This document shows positions 12,776 through 23,942 of a stretch of DNA of 64,000 nucleotides, piece after piece (within the stretch, counting starts at the first letter, position 1; every line of letters begins with the position of its first letter). The stretch is from Eumeta japonica. Its lineage: Eukaryota; Arthropoda; Insecta; Lepidoptera; Psychidae. The stretch covers positions 1,265,550 through 1,329,549 of the forward strand of contig BGZK01000012.1 in NCBI GenBank assembly GCA_005406025.1. Direction: 5' to 3'. The notes beneath the pieces were generated by a model, which saw only the letters and a program-made list of their open reading frames with translations, searched no databases and was not told where the DNA came from. A program made the position numbers and the translations under genes.

Positions 12776-13490
12776 ATGTGTGTGGAGGGAGGTGTAGATG
12801 ATAAAATCGTTGATGTCTGCAAACTGTTGAAAGACAGGCGACTGGATATTCTATGCATGAATGAGGATAAAAGGAAAGGTAGTGGTGGGGCCAGCAAACG
12901 CGGATCCTTTGATACTTATTGGTCCGGCGTTGATCATAACCAACGAGGATGCCGCGGTGTTGATTTCATCCTATTAGAAAGATTATCTGAATGTGTGAAC
13001 GGTTACGAATGTGTAAGTCCAAGGCTCCTCTGGCTCCGAGTTAAGATTGGACTGACAGATTTTTATTTTAGGTGTATACACCCCAGATATGTCTAGACCG
13101 CTCAAGGATAGAGAAGAGTTTTGTACTGATGTAAGGGGAAAATGTAACAGAAACGAAAGGATTGCAACTTTAATAGCTGGGTGGATGTACAACGGGATGA
13201 ATATGAGAAAGACTTGGGTAAATTTGATGATGAAAGAGTGAATAAGAATAGTGATTGCTTTTCCCTAATGTGTCAAGAGTTTAACTTGTGTATGACAAAC
13301 ACTATGTTTGACCACAGAAGGATACACTCATATACTTAGCAGAGAGGAGAAAATAAAAGCATGGTAGGCTTTATAATTGTGGATGATCAATTGAGAAGCA
13401 AAGTTGTGGATACGAGAGTGTACCGTGGCGTCAACATTGGTATAAACCATTTCTTAGTGGTTTGTCGAATTAAGGCTTTATGCCAGCATT
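12776..13490 (+). pseudogene. RTE endonuclease domain, decayed
   Basis: The open frame 12776-13096 reads VDDKIVDVCKLLKDRRLDIL, then WSGVDHNQRGCRGVDFILLE and YECVSPRLLWLRVKIG, typical of the APE-type endonuclease of RTE LINEs. Genes of this kind in insects are often mislabelled craniofacial development protein 2-like. A one-base insertion just before it breaks the NVCGG entry. Further frames continue MTNTMFDHRRIHSYT, stop, then VGFIIVDDQLRSKVVDTRVY and finally INHFLVVCRIK. The last motif is normally TDHFLV, so the Asp partner of the catalytic His is replaced by Asn. The endonuclease would nick target DNA to prime insertion; this copy cannot. Confidence 0.88.
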
Positions 13491-13731
13491 GGTGACACCA
13501 GTCGAAAATGGTCACTACGGAGCTAGAATGAATAAAAGTTGGTAAGCTTTAGGATCAGAATGCAATAGATGAGTATATAGAATGATTGAAAGATAATTTA
13601 GGTGAAATCAAACAGTATGAATGTTTAGAATTTGACGAATGATGGAGGTGACGAAATCTGTATTAGTGGATGAAGAAAAAAAAGGTATGTGAAGTGAATA
13701 AGAGAACAAAAGTCAGTAAGAAAGATAATGA

Positions 13732-14600
13732 ATGTGGAATTTCGAAGTGAGGAAAGTAGTCAGTGAAAAGAAAAAAGCATGGATGGATTTACCGTCGGTG
13801 AAGGTCAACCACAGAGTGCAAAGAAAGGACATATTGAAAGATAAGCTAAAAAATCTTGAAACTACTTACAAAGATGCGAAATTGAGAGCTATAGAATATA
13901 TGAAAAGAAGAACCGCTGAAGAATTGTTTCGAAAGCGTTTTTACATGTGAGGATACAGTTGCAGATGACAATGTAATTGTCATATTAACATGCAATTGAA
14001 TATATGGTTGATGATGAAAACGAAAGTGAAATTACGATAGATGAAATTATGAAATCACCAATGGTTTTTTGTACTTTCGTATATATGGAAAAAGCTTATG
14101 ATAGAGTAAAAATAAATGATCTATGGAGAACCCTATCCATGCATGGTGTGAGTAGCGGATCGATACAGGCACTGCAATTCCTATACAGGTTCTCCAGTGC
14201 TTGCGTCAGAATAAATGGGGCATACACTGATTGGTTTGACATCCGCATAGGTTTCAGGCAGGGATGGCTGTCTGTTTGATTTGAAAGGGTTTGAGTGTCG
14301 AATACGAATGGATGAGTTGTCTGTCAAATGGCTCCTGTATGCCGATGAACAAGTAATCCTTGTGCCGTCGGCGTGTGCATTGCAGGATATGGTAAATAAA
14401 ATGAATGATTATGTTACGAAAATGGGTACGAAAGTAAATGTTGGTAAGATTAAGGTGATAGTATTTGAAAAGGGCGAAAGCACGACTGAATGCGATTTAC
14501 TTATAGAAGGTGAAAAAGTCGAACATGTGAAAGAGTTTGTATATTTGGGTAGTTTGTTTACAAATGATGGTAAACATGATAGAATTATATAAATGTGAGT
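13732..14600 (+). pseudogene. RTE linker and reverse transcriptase domain, decayed
   Basis: The frame 13732-13950 is the basic linker region. The frame 14004-14279 gives VYMEKAYDRVKINDLWRTLS and GAYTDWFDIRIGFRQG, which is RT motif A to B. The motif A Asp, expected in FVDMEKAYDRV, is Tyr here. The block between RQG and the palm, including SPWLFN, is deleted. The frame 14281-14592 has MDELSVKWLLYADEQVIL, so the YADD catalytic box is YADE, and then VNVGKIKVIVFEKGESTTEC and FVYLGSLFTNDGKHDR. The enzyme would copy RNA into DNA at the nick; this copy is clearly inactive. Confidence 0.9.
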
Positions 14601-14632
14601 GAATGCGGGACATAAATAGAATGGTATCTTGC

Positions 14633-15125
14633 TTTCTGTTATGAACAATAAAAGTTCTTACGACAAGCGCGCTTGGCTATCCATAATGGGGTCTTGATCC
14701 CTATGCTTATGCATGTTAGTGAAAGCAGGGTATGGCAGAAGAAAAATGAAAGTCGAATCAATGCAGTGGAGATGCGATCGCTGCGCAGTATGTGTGGAGT
14801 GTCTGGAAAGATAGATGTAGAAACAGTGATGTTAGAGAGCGGTGTGGTTTGAAGGAAGATGTAGTGACTAGAGTAGAAAGAGAGATGTTGCTGTGGTTTG
14901 GCCATCTGGAAAGATGAATGAAAGTTGACTGACAAAACAAATCTATATAGCAAATGTGTGTGATGGAAAGGTCGACAAGGGTCACTCTATCAAATCCTAT
15001 GGCATATTAAACCATATTGGTGGCATATTAAAAAAGTGCTAAATTTTATACACCCGAGACCGACGAGCTTGTATGAAAAGATTGATAAATGTCAGTGAGG
15101 TGAGAGAAATATACAAAGAACGTTT
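14633..15125 (+). pseudogene. RTE C-terminal domain, decayed
   Basis: The text runs RQARLAIHNGVLIPMLMHVS, WQKKNESRINAVEMRSLRSM, CGVSGKIDVETVM and, after stops, ACMKRLINVSEVREIYKER. This block is the most copied part of the family here and lets the other five scraps be recognised. The segment 14633-14710 is nearly identical, in reverse, to 23950-24025. Confidence 0.88.
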
Positions 15126-15197
15126 TCAAATTTTTGTGAAACCTAAGTTCTGATTCCAATTGGATTCATTCGTTCATAATATATTTAAGGTTGGCTC

Positions 15198-15298
15198 ACA
15201 AATTACGCACACACGCCGCATTTATGCATGCCTCGTGCGTGCATGAACGTACGCACGCAGACACATGCGCGCGCACGCACACGCACAATCACATACAG
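15198..15298 (+). repeat. Cryptic alternating CA/GC microsatellite
   Basis: Imperfect repeats of CACG, GCAC and ACAC run through the interval, with several CGCGCGCACGC runs that could adopt Z-DNA. It inflates an adjoining open frame with Thr-His codons that have no protein meaning. Confidence 0.85.
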
Positions 15299-15310
15299 AC
15301 TTTATGTATA

Positions 15311-15529
15311 ATGGATTTCTTTTACTTTAATGAAAATGTCACCTTAAAGAAAATGTGGACAAAATGTCTAGAACTTGGTTCTAATTTTACTACAATAAAC
15401 ATTAAATGTCCTATCCATGATTCAACTCAGGAGATATTACGAATTACTTCATCTAAAATTCAACAATTTTCAAAGAATGCATTGTACGTAATAAAAAAAA
15501 TGTTGGAATCCATATGCTCTGTATTATAA
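15311..15529 (+). CDS. Possible degenerate THAP-like zinc finger frame
   Basis: From ATG 15311 a 72-codon frame reads MDFFYFNENVTLKKMWTKCL and then ELGSNFTTINIKCPIH. The spacing of a conserved Trp, a following NF and a C-x2-H pair resembles the second half of a THAP domain (pattern C-x2-4-C, long spacer, C-x2-H). The first Cys pair is absent. THAP domains bind DNA and occur in P-element transposases and host factors. It may be a scrap of either. Chance similarity remains possible because the frame is short and no neighbouring exon is seen. Confidence 0.25.
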   Translation: MDFFYFNENVTLKKMWTKCLELGSNFTTINIKCPIHDSTQEILRITSSKIQQFSKNALYVIKKMLESICSVL

Positions 15530-16735
15530 TTTTAAAGAAAAACGAATTAAACTTTTACATCGCGAATAGGTGCCAGAAAATTGCCTTTTTTTGCTATTGC
15601 CTTAGTTAATTAGTCTATGGTAATAGCGGTCACTGAATTAACTGATTATAATTTACAGACAGGCAGAGTAAGAAAAGTTCTGTCGTGACACTTCAGCTGT
15701 GGGGACCTTGATAAAGGTCTTTGATTCACGGACATGCGGCGAGGAATTTGAAATATTTTAATCAATTATTAAAATCAGCATTGCGTTGGTGGTTCTTTGA
15801 ATAATTCGGACTCTAATAAAATGTAGAGAATAAATTCTAAACGAAATTGAAATGTAAAGGTGTTGTTATACGTTACGAAAAAATACTGATATTATACTTT
15901 CGATGTAAATCTCGAAATTGTGTGCTGTGATCAATATATTTGAAATTATAAAGTTCTCTGTTAATTTATACTGTATTTAAATACTTGTGTTTTTGTTATA
16001 GGCAAGCGGTTTTTATAATAATATTAATGTTTTTGTTGAAATATTTTTATGCATGAATGCATTATACGTATAGGTTAGAATAAAATGTGGTACGTACTGT
16101 TGATGTAAAAATTAAAATCCGTTGTGTCAAATAGAGATTGGATTAGAACAGAGAGACGTGAGCTCCTCAGGGTTCCCTACTGTACTTCCCTTATCTCATG
16201 TTTTCACAGATCTCATCAAAAATTTGAGAGAAACTTATGAGGCTCCTAACAGAAGAAAATATGAATGAAAAAATATCATCAGAATAGAACCCAAACTTTT
16301 CCATTCTGATAATAGTAAACACTGTTATGAAATAACAGTCGACCAACTTTCGCCATTTTGAGTAAATCGTGTTTTATGTTTCAATGCTAATAGTATTAAA
16401 TTTGATTTAAACCACTTAAAATAAATAGATATGTTAAAGTATTTTGTTTTTATAACATTTGTATAACTATAGTAGATGACCCTTGTCTAGACAAATATCG
16501 ATATCAAAGTACATGGAATATTATTTTAAAATGGATTTTACAATGACTACCATTTTCTTAATTTCTTGGTCAGTAAAATAATTCAAAACATATATTTTTC
16601 AAAATACTTTTATAATAGTACCCCTATAGTATTTTTACATTTTGAGACTGCAGTGAGTGTTTTAATTGTGTTTAACGCACTCAAAATTTAATATATAATT
16701 ATGTATTTAGGTAAATACATTAAAATAATAATGCA
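15530..16735. other. AT-rich non-coding stretch
   Basis: No gene or repeat is recognised. A slightly GC-richer piece at 16150-16290 has no match I know. Confidence 0.45.
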
Positions 16736-17157
16736 CATTGGTTTCCAACGGGGGCCGTACCACCCCATAGTGGCCGCTTGAGATTTTCGTGGGAGTAGTA
16801 GCGGGTCTAAAGGCAATTGAGGGTGTTATGACAGACAAGAGGGTGGTCGCGACATATCTATCTAATTAGAAATTTAATATAATAAAATAATTTGAAAATA
16901 CATCTATTTTGATGAAAAAACATTTTGTTTAGCGGTTTAAGATGATTGTCTTATTGCTATAGCGTAAGTAAACATTAAAACATTTAAATAAGCATTAATA
17001 AACTAACTAATTGATTCGGTTTATGATTGTCGGTAACAAGTCTATGCAAGTTGGTAAACAAAGACGTGATTTACGTAATCAAGCATGTTTGGACAAAAAT
17101 ACGGGAACTTGTAACAACCCTGTAACAACCTGTTTGCAGAGCAAGTGCACTGGGGCA

Positions 17158-17195
17158 CCACGAACAAACACAGGCATACAATTTGTTTCGTGCCA
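17158..17195 (+). repeat. Subterminal hairpin of the hAT element
   Basis: CACGAACAAA at 17158 onward and TTTGTTTCGTG about 13 bases later are complementary with a single bulge. Subterminal repeats of hAT elements commonly serve as transposase binding sites. That role here is inference. Confidence 0.55.
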
Positions 17196-17370
17196 GAAAT
17201 CAAATCTTTAAAAAGCATAGCTCTTCTAACTCCTTATAGTTTTTTTTCCTTTTGCCAGTGATCCATACTTGCGCATGAGTGATAAAGTAAAGAAGTCATC
17301 ATAGCTATTGGTTTTATAACTTTCTATAAATTGGTTAACAAGTTAATGTATTTAAATTGATAATTCCAAA

Positions 17371-19079
17371 ATGTCTGAAACTAAGAAGAAATATCGGTAA
17401 TAAAACACTGAGTATTTGAAATATGAATCACGCAATCTCAAACAGACGAACCTATGTGTTTAATTTGTCAAAAAGTATATTCAAATGAAGCAGGAACCTT
17501 GGAACCTTCCAGATTCCAAGAGTATTTGAATAAAATAAGATTTATATAATTTCAAGGACTTGAAAAGAAGTATTTAAAAGAGCAACTATATTAAATCTTT
17601 TTGAATTTTCTTCTAAACAAGAAAATGATGGACTACGAGCTTCATATAATATTTCGTTATTAATCGCAAAAGCGGAATACCACACGCAATTGGTTAGGAA
17701 TTAATTATGCCGGCAGTCAAAGAGATAATTGAAAGTATTCTTTATCGTAAGAGGCTATCATATAGCATGAAAAAAATTCCATCGAGTAATAATACAGTGC
17801 AAAGAAGAATAAATGAAATGGCTAAAGACGTTGAACTATCATTATGTGATTACTTAAAGACTTCCAAATTTTCCATTCAACTCGATGAATCAACTTTACC
17901 TAATAACGAAGCACTACTCTTGGCTTACGTCCGATTCATAAATGATTAAAAAAATGTCAAGAGTTATTATCTGCAAAAATTTGAAAACTGATACAAAGGT
18001 AGAATCTATATTTAACACCATATACGTTTTTTTTCAAGAGAAAGAAATTCCTATTCAAAATATTTTGTCAGTAGCTACAGATTGTGCTCCAGCAATGATG
18101 GGGTGTCATAAGGGTTTCATTGCGCATTTAAAACAAGCAGTACCAAACGTACTCCCTGTACATTGTGTGGTTCATCGTCAGTACTTGGATACAAAAAATC
18201 CTAATGAACGTCTACATGCGTCGCTCCAATATGTTATTAGAGCAGTTAACAAGATAAGAAGCAATTCATTAAATGGCAGATTATTTGGACAACTTTGCAG
18301 TGAAAATGATGAAGACTATAAATAATGGCTCTCGAAAGGCGTTTGTCTGAATCGCTTTTTCAATCTATTGGACTCAGTACGAAGCTTCCTTGAAAATAGA
18401 GACGATGAACTGCGCGGAAACTTGATTGCGTCCGAAAATGATATCGTTCATTGGACAGACCTTTTTAAAATATCTAATTACGTTAACTTACAATTGCAAG
18501 GTGATGAGTTGAATTTATTAAAAACCAAAAACGCGTCATAGCTGCTTTTGTGGGAAACCTTCTTCTATTGAAACAAAATCTAGGAAGAGGGAATACAACC
18601 AATTTTCGACATTATCAGCATTATCGGTAAAACAAGAAGATTTACTTACTTACTACCAACATCTGGACGCATTTCATGCTGATTTTGCAAAACGATCCCA
18701 TGATATTTTAAATGTAAATATACCGAGTTGGGTTTTAGATCCATTCTCAAAGGCAGACACAGCAGAATCATTTTTGTAAGAAGAACTCGTAGAACTTATA
18801 ACTAATAAAGAATTAAAAGTAAAATTTAGAAATGGTTACCAAGAGTTCTGGCTCCAAAAATCAATATCATCTCTCCAGCCTGGGTTGTGGGAAATAGTAC
18901 AGAAATTTTTAATTGAGTTTCCTTTACCATTCTTGTTCGAGCATGGGTTTAGTGCATTAGTTAAATTACTGTCTAAGAAAAGGAGTTGATTGCAGATCAC
19001 TGAACGTGGTGATTTGCGACTGATGTTAACTAAATTGAAACCGGACATTAACAAATTATTAAAACTCAACCAGCTTCAA
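17371..19079 (+). pseudogene. hAT transposase (ZBED5/SCAND3-like), decayed
   Basis: The start ATG at 17371 gives MSETKKKYR. A BED-finger half follows in another frame: DEPMCLICQKVYSNEAG, with the C-x2-C pair intact but the His pair lost. The frame 17707-17949 contains FSIQLDESTLPNNEALLLAY, whose LDEST carries the first catalytic Asp of the hAT RNase H fold. The frame 17942-18325 has SVATDCAPAMMGCHKGF, with the second Asp, and PVHCVVHRQYLDTK, the C/H motif. Near 18900-19079 FLIEFPLPFLFEHGFSALVK and LMLTKLKPDINKLLKL represent the dimerisation region. Many stops and at least four frameshifts are present. The enzyme would cut and paste the element; this copy cannot. Confidence 0.9.
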
Positions 19080-19499
19080 CGGTCTCATTGGTGTTTATGT
19101 TTCTTATTAAATATTGTTTTTTCATTACATTTTTCTACTAATTTCAATTAATCGTCTTATCTTAGCCTTTGTGCAGTGCCCCAGTGCGGGTTGCTCCAGC
19201 TTTGTGTATTGTCTTGCATTTGTTGGTTAAGTTATAATTTTTTTCCTAATACTTTTATCATTTTTGCATGTTTTAGTATTTTTAAATAATTAATAATCAC
19301 GACCTCCAGCCACGTCTACGAGTAGTACGATTAGAGAGAGTGAGAGAGACAGAGAGAATTAATCTTTAATTTGTGACTATTAATAGATAATAGACAGACA
19401 TATAAAATTGATATAATGAACTACTATGTAAAGGGGGAGGGTTGGGATTTTGTTTTATTGTAAAGGGGACGGTAGTTCTTAAAAAGTTGGGAACCATTG

Positions 19500-19531
19500 T
19501 AAAGTTATTTAATAGTAAAGTTATTTAATAG
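19500..19531 (+). repeat. 16-bp tandem duplication at hAT right end
   Basis: TAAAGTTATTTAATAG occurs twice head to tail immediately outside the right terminal repeat. It is too long to be a hAT target duplication and is not found on the left side. It looks like local slippage or imperfect repair after excision. Confidence 0.85.
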
Positions 19532-19869
19532 TCAGAAATATACTGTAGTGTTCGATAGTGGCTCCATTACTTAAAAGAACGGCACACATAATTAGGTAAA
19601 CAGTTTAATGACCACATGTAAACATGCATACATATTATTTAAAAGAAAACACCTAAAGTACGCGAGACGTGCAGGTTACGTCGGGACTTTACTTGGCGCG
19701 TCGCCGTCACGCAACTGATTTTAACGACTCCCGCACCGAATTTAGCTGAAGTATCTCGAAGTGTATCAACGAAGTGTATCTTTGAATTTATTATTTAAAA
19801 GAAATCAATGGCGTGCGCTATAATACTTAATATAAATTTTTATAAAAGATTGCCATATAATTATTTATT

Positions 19870-20065
19870 AAAGCCTGTTATTTGCCCCTTCAAACCGAAA
19901 AGGGATGTTAGTTCTATTTGTTAGTAACATCTACCTAACGAAAATTTCACAATACAAAACTAATACATAACGTAATCTGTAGTACATTTCTTTGTAATAA
20001 TGGCTACGGAACTCTACACTGAGCATGGTCCTACATGCTCTTGGCAGCCTTTTTTCCTTTTATAC
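19870..20065 (+). mobile_element. Dispersed lepidopteran repeat with terminal hairpin
   Basis: The end TGGCTACGGAACTC followed by GAGCATGGTCCTACATGCTC matches a very common lepidopteran repeat tail as I remember it (a GGCTACGGAACCCT-type phrase followed by a short stem-loop). The stem GAGCATG/CATGCTC is intact. Class is uncertain, and only the 3' part is recognisable. Confidence 0.5.
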
Positions 20066-20499
20066 TAAAACTCTATTAATAAATGTGGAAATAAGATTAT
20101 AATGTGGAAAAAAGAAGTGCCGTCAATAATATGTTACAAAATAAGTAATTTTTTTCAATGCGATGAATAAAATATTTGGGCTATAGAACTGAAAATTCAC
20201 TTATAACTTCATCACTGATAATGAAAATATACAAAATATACTATTTCACTTAGTGTTCTGAAACTTCAAGCTATAGTAAAAAAATTTTTTTACTTGTGAT
20301 AAATCTACACAATTTTACGCGCGTAAGCGTACACTACAACGAGAAACCAAAAATTGAGAAAAAAATGATAAATTGTAATACCAATCTTTTTCTGATATTG
20401 ATATTTTAGGATTGATTTTATGAAAGTAAAACTTATCGTAACGAGTATTACTACTTTTAGTGCAAAAGTTTGACCTAACATTTGTTTCCGTACAAAGAT

Positions 20500-20830
20500 A
20501 AACGTGTACTTGTGACGTAATGCTTGCCCTTTTCGCTCTCGGAAGGGCGATGCCCGGCAAGTCTACGACCGGCTCCGGGAGAATTCGTTTTTTAATAAAA
20601 CTGAAGTTTCAAAGCAAATGAAGTCTAATTGCCTTCTTGGAAATTATTTTAATGGTTTCGGAGAACATAATCTCGGTGAGGAATTTTCGTCAATTTACGT
20701 TTTTTTCTTTGTAGAGATTTCCCCTACCGACCCAGAACTCCGTCTAGCGCGGGAGTCGTTCTCGTACGAATCAGGAGTCGACGCCTCGTTAAGATGGTTA
20801 TTTGAAAACGTCACCGCAGTTATAATTATA
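20500..20830 (+). other. GC-richer island with possible splice acceptor
   Basis: The block contains a good 3' splice-site look-alike, a pyrimidine tract TTTTTTTCTTTGTAG ending at 20714, followed by a CpG-bearing open frame EISPTDPELRLARESFSYES. This frame lies in a longer 142-codon open frame (20618-21046) that turns AT-rich and hydrophobic. No protein family is recognised. It may be an exon start, a regulatory block or chance. Confidence refers to the composition anomaly. Confidence 0.3.
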
Positions 20831-21162
20831 CGTGGAGTAGCAACATTTAATCTTATAATTTTAATAGATGTTAATGTTTATTGCTGGTGTTTTGATAACT
20901 CACTTAAATTTCGCAGTTATTTCATTAAATCGCTGTATAATGTATATTCTAGAAGTACATGTTCATTATACTGCAATGAATGTCCCATTGAATTATCTGT
21001 CTGTATACTATGTTTTTTGTCGTGTTACTGGCGATTAAGGTTTTAAAATTTACAATAAACATTTGCATTATCGTTGACTATATAACGCCGCAATATATTT
21101 AGATGATCAATGAATTGAAAGAACGAGGTAAATATTATGTGTGGATGTATTTGCTTTTTTGT

Positions 21163-21189
21163 CTGGGTATATATCTAATATATACCCAG
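21163..21189. repeat. Short palindrome, 11-base arms
   Basis: CTGGGTATATA and TATATACCCAG are perfectly complementary around a 5-base loop. Confidence 0.95.
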
Positions 21190-22066
21190 CAAATAAATCC
21201 TCTGTTTTTAGATCAATCACGGCAGCCACTCTTAGTAATACTTGTTATCTAAGAAAATTGATTCAACACTTGAATTATTATCATTGACTTTAATTAACTA
21301 ACACAAACTTACATATAATAATGAATAGGCATTAGAATTATATAACTAGAATCATTATTGTTATAAACGTATGCTTATTTTCCAGAAGGGTAGACAGAGA
21401 CCACAGATTTCTATATGGTTCGATTTTTGTATATCTTTCTTGTTTCACGGACATTCATCAATATTTTCATGCAATATCGACGGTTGTGGATGTTTTTAAA
21501 TTTGTCTCTTTTTTAATACGGCACCAATGTGGTTTATTTCAACTAAAAACCAACCAACTAACGAAAAATTTTTCAAAATTTTGAAGTCATGAATGTAAAC
21601 TATCAGTCAGGCTATAGACTAATTAAAGTATCAGTAAAAATTGTCAAACAAGCACAAAGCAAAGATTAATTTACAAACAAATACGTAATCCAACTAAAGG
21701 ACAAAGAAGAAGTAACAAGGTGTAATAAAAATCTAATGGCAAAGTCACCTTACCTAATCTACAACTTGCGAAATATTTCAGTATAAACCTATTACGATAA
21801 AATAAAATATGCTACCATTCAGAGCTTGAAAAAAGCTTGCAAAGATGCTAGAAAGACATAAATATCTCAAAATATTATCAAATTGCACGCTATGTTATTA
21901 AAAAGAAGAAAAGAACTACAAGAAACAAAAACCATAAATCGTTCTATGTAAAACGAACTCTTTGCTTTCTACAAAATAACAAATAAACGCATAAAAAGAG
22001 ATTATGGTATATGTAGACAAGATACTATAGAAAGGAATTAATTAAAGGAATTTATAATCAAAATGA

Positions 22067-22606
22067 GTGAGAATTGGTGTAGCTAACCTTACCAATACCT
22101 CTTTGGAAGCAAGAGAGAACTTTGTGCAACCAACCAACATTATGAATGCAGCATCAGACTTCTATAGGAAATTGTACAGTGATAAGACCAAAAAGACTGA
22201 CGTCTCAAATACTATCAATGAAAGTTATTTTAAGTCAGTTGATGAAATGAAAGTCATAGAAGCAATAGAGAGTGTGAAATTAGAAAAAAACCCTGGCTCC
22301 GACAACAACACAAATGAATCAATGAAAATACCACACACAATATTAGCCGGACTATTAGTGGAACTATTTAACTTAACACAACAAAATTCTGAAACACCTT
22401 CACAATGGTCTGAATCATATCATGCTTATATACAAAAAACCGGTGGCCCTAATGATATTGGCAACTATAGACCGATAAGCTTGTTACCGAACTTCTACAA
22501 TCACTTTTCCACAGTTAAAAATAAAAGAATCAGCAGTATATTAGAATTACAACTACTGGTAGAGCAAGCAGGCTTCAGAAAAGGATTTTGTACAGTTGAC
22601 CCTTGA
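22067..22606 (+). pseudogene. RTE reverse transcriptase, fingers and palm part
   Basis: A 180-codon stretch is open, the longest in the window. It begins in the connector (ASDFYRKLYSDKTKKTDVSN), passes the RT entry block LEKNPGSDNNTNESMKIP (normally KAPGxDxI), then GNYRPISLLPNF and ends at EQAGFRKGFCTVDP. The ATG is not a real start, since the homology is continuous upstream. A frameshift at about 22600 breaks it from the next block, where KAFDTV-like text is spread over stops. Confidence 0.9.
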
Positions 22607-22825
22607 ATTGAACGAACACATTTGAATTAGATATAGAGAAGTACCAAAAATAACAGAGGCTGCTATACATAGCGTTGATCGACTATCAAAAAGCATTCGA
22701 TACGGTAACATACATGAGTATATGGAGAGCTTAAGATAGCAGGGAGTAGAAGATGTATTCATAAAGGTCTTCCGAAGCATATATACTAATAAAAAGAGTA
22801 GAATCAAGCTAGAAACTCTCGGACT

Positions 22826-23062
22826 TTGTTTTCGTATAGAAAGAAGCAGGGCGATCGGTTATCTCCAAAAATATTTATAGCCACCCTGGAGACTATCATC
22901 AACAAGTTAGATTGGTACAAGTCAAGACTGTATATAAAGGGCGACTACTTAAGTCACTTAGGATTCGCAGACGATTTAGTGGTATTATCAGAATCCAGCT
23001 CTAAGGTACAGCAAATGATCGAAACTTTGCATTTAGCTAGTATCAAAGTGGGTTGGAAATAA
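22826..23062 (+). pseudogene. RTE reverse transcriptase, palm with FADD box
   Basis: The frame reads KKQGDRLSPKIFIATLETII and then LGFADDLVVLSESSSKVQQM. The FADD motif carries the two metal-binding Asp residues and is intact. The Pro of QGDPLSP is Arg. It is joined downstream to EHTDKYIYLGKQISFDRNNN and to the C-terminal domain through stops. Confidence 0.9.
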
Positions 23063-23942
23063 ATCTCACTAAGACTATGGAAATGACAAATAGTTGAAGA
23101 AGATTAATAATAAATAATGGAGTGCCACTTGAACACACCGATAAATACATCTATTTAGGGAAACAAATTAGTTTTGACAGAAATAACAACGAACTGGAAA
23201 TTGAAAGAAGAGTATTACAACACGGAGTACATACATGGAATAAATACTGGAGTCTGAAGTAGCTTTTTAAAATTAACCTTCCTGTAATATTAAAACAAAA
23301 GTTATGAACTCCAGGCTCTTACTGTGTGTGACATACGGATGCCAGATGTGGAAATCCACCTCAAATCAAAGAATAAAGTTGTTACTTGTCAACGAGGACT
23401 GGAATGCAGCGTGCTTAAAATAAGGCAACTACATAAAATACGACTTACAAAAATAAGGTCAATAGCCAAAGCAACAAATACACAATGAATTATGCACACA
23501 AACTTAAGTGGAAATGGGTTGGATATGTCGTGAGGCTTAAAGATAAGAAATGGATCATAAAAGTAACATTTTGGAAAGACCCTTTAGGTTAAAGGAACAG
23601 AGGAAGACCATGGTCACGTTGGGAAGATGAGGTTAAAAGGACAGCTGGTCGAAAGTAGAAAGAGATTGCACAGGACAGAGACAAATGGGCATCTTTTGTA
23701 GGAGACCTCAACCCGACTTGGAGTCTTTGCAGAAATATTTTTTTTTGTGTTAAATTAATTAATAAGTAAAGTAGTTAAAAGAAACAAAGAAGTTAAGTGT
23801 ATATTACAATAATTAAATTAGTAATTAGTAAAGTAATCAAAGGAAAACTAATAATGTGTATTAAATTAGCTGAGTAGCTTAAAAGAATGTTAAAGTAATT
23901 AGTAGGAAATAAAAGGCTTTCTATTTTATTTTATTTATTTCC

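Larger units (their letters stand above)
12474..15125 (+). mobile_element. RTE-type non-LTR retrotransposon, near full length but dead (copy 2)
   Basis: This is the most complete copy of a LINE present six times in the window. It carries, in order, an N-terminal frame (12474-12701, ending GTNFLRIGESIALGSISATR), an apurinic-type endonuclease (about 12776-13490), a linker (13500-14000), reverse transcriptase (14004-14600) and the C-terminal block (14640-15125). All domains are on the plus strand in the expected order. Frameshifts and stops separate them, and catalytic residues are lost, so it cannot move itself. The 5' end is uncertain. At the 3' end the usual closing block is missing after ACMKRLINVSEVREIYKER. 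Confidence 0.9.
16736..19499 (+). mobile_element. hAT-superfamily DNA transposon, dead
   Basis: Terminal inverted repeats CATTGGTTTCCAAC (16736-16749) and GTTGGGAACCATTG (19486-19499) pair at 12 of 14 positions and have the form typical of hAT elements of the Charlie type. Between them lies a decayed ZBED5/SCAND3-like transposase (17371-19079). Expected 8-bp target duplications are not recognisable: ATAATGCA lies on the left and TAAAGTTA on the right, agreeing at only 3 positions. The element is therefore old. A second, inner pair of inverted sequences (CACTGGGGCAC) lies at 17148-17158 and 19176-19186. Confidence 0.88.
21590..23942 (+). mobile_element. Second RTE-type LINE, dead
   Basis: This differs from the six-copy family above. 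It starts near the end of an endonuclease domain (SGYRLIKVSVKIVKQ, where DHR is expected) and runs through RT to a 3' tail. The RT reads NDIGNYRPISLLPNFYNHFS, LLVEQAGFRKGFCTVD, RKKQGDRLSPKIFIATLETI and HLGFADDLVVLSES, so FADD is intact. The C-terminus reads HKLKWKWVGYVVRLKDKKW and RNRGRPWSRWEDEVKRTAGR. It ends with an AATAAAAGGCTTT signal and a TTTTA-rich tail at 23922-23942, typical of RTE 3' ends. Multiple frameshifts and stops disable it, and the 5' part is missing. Confidence 0.92.
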
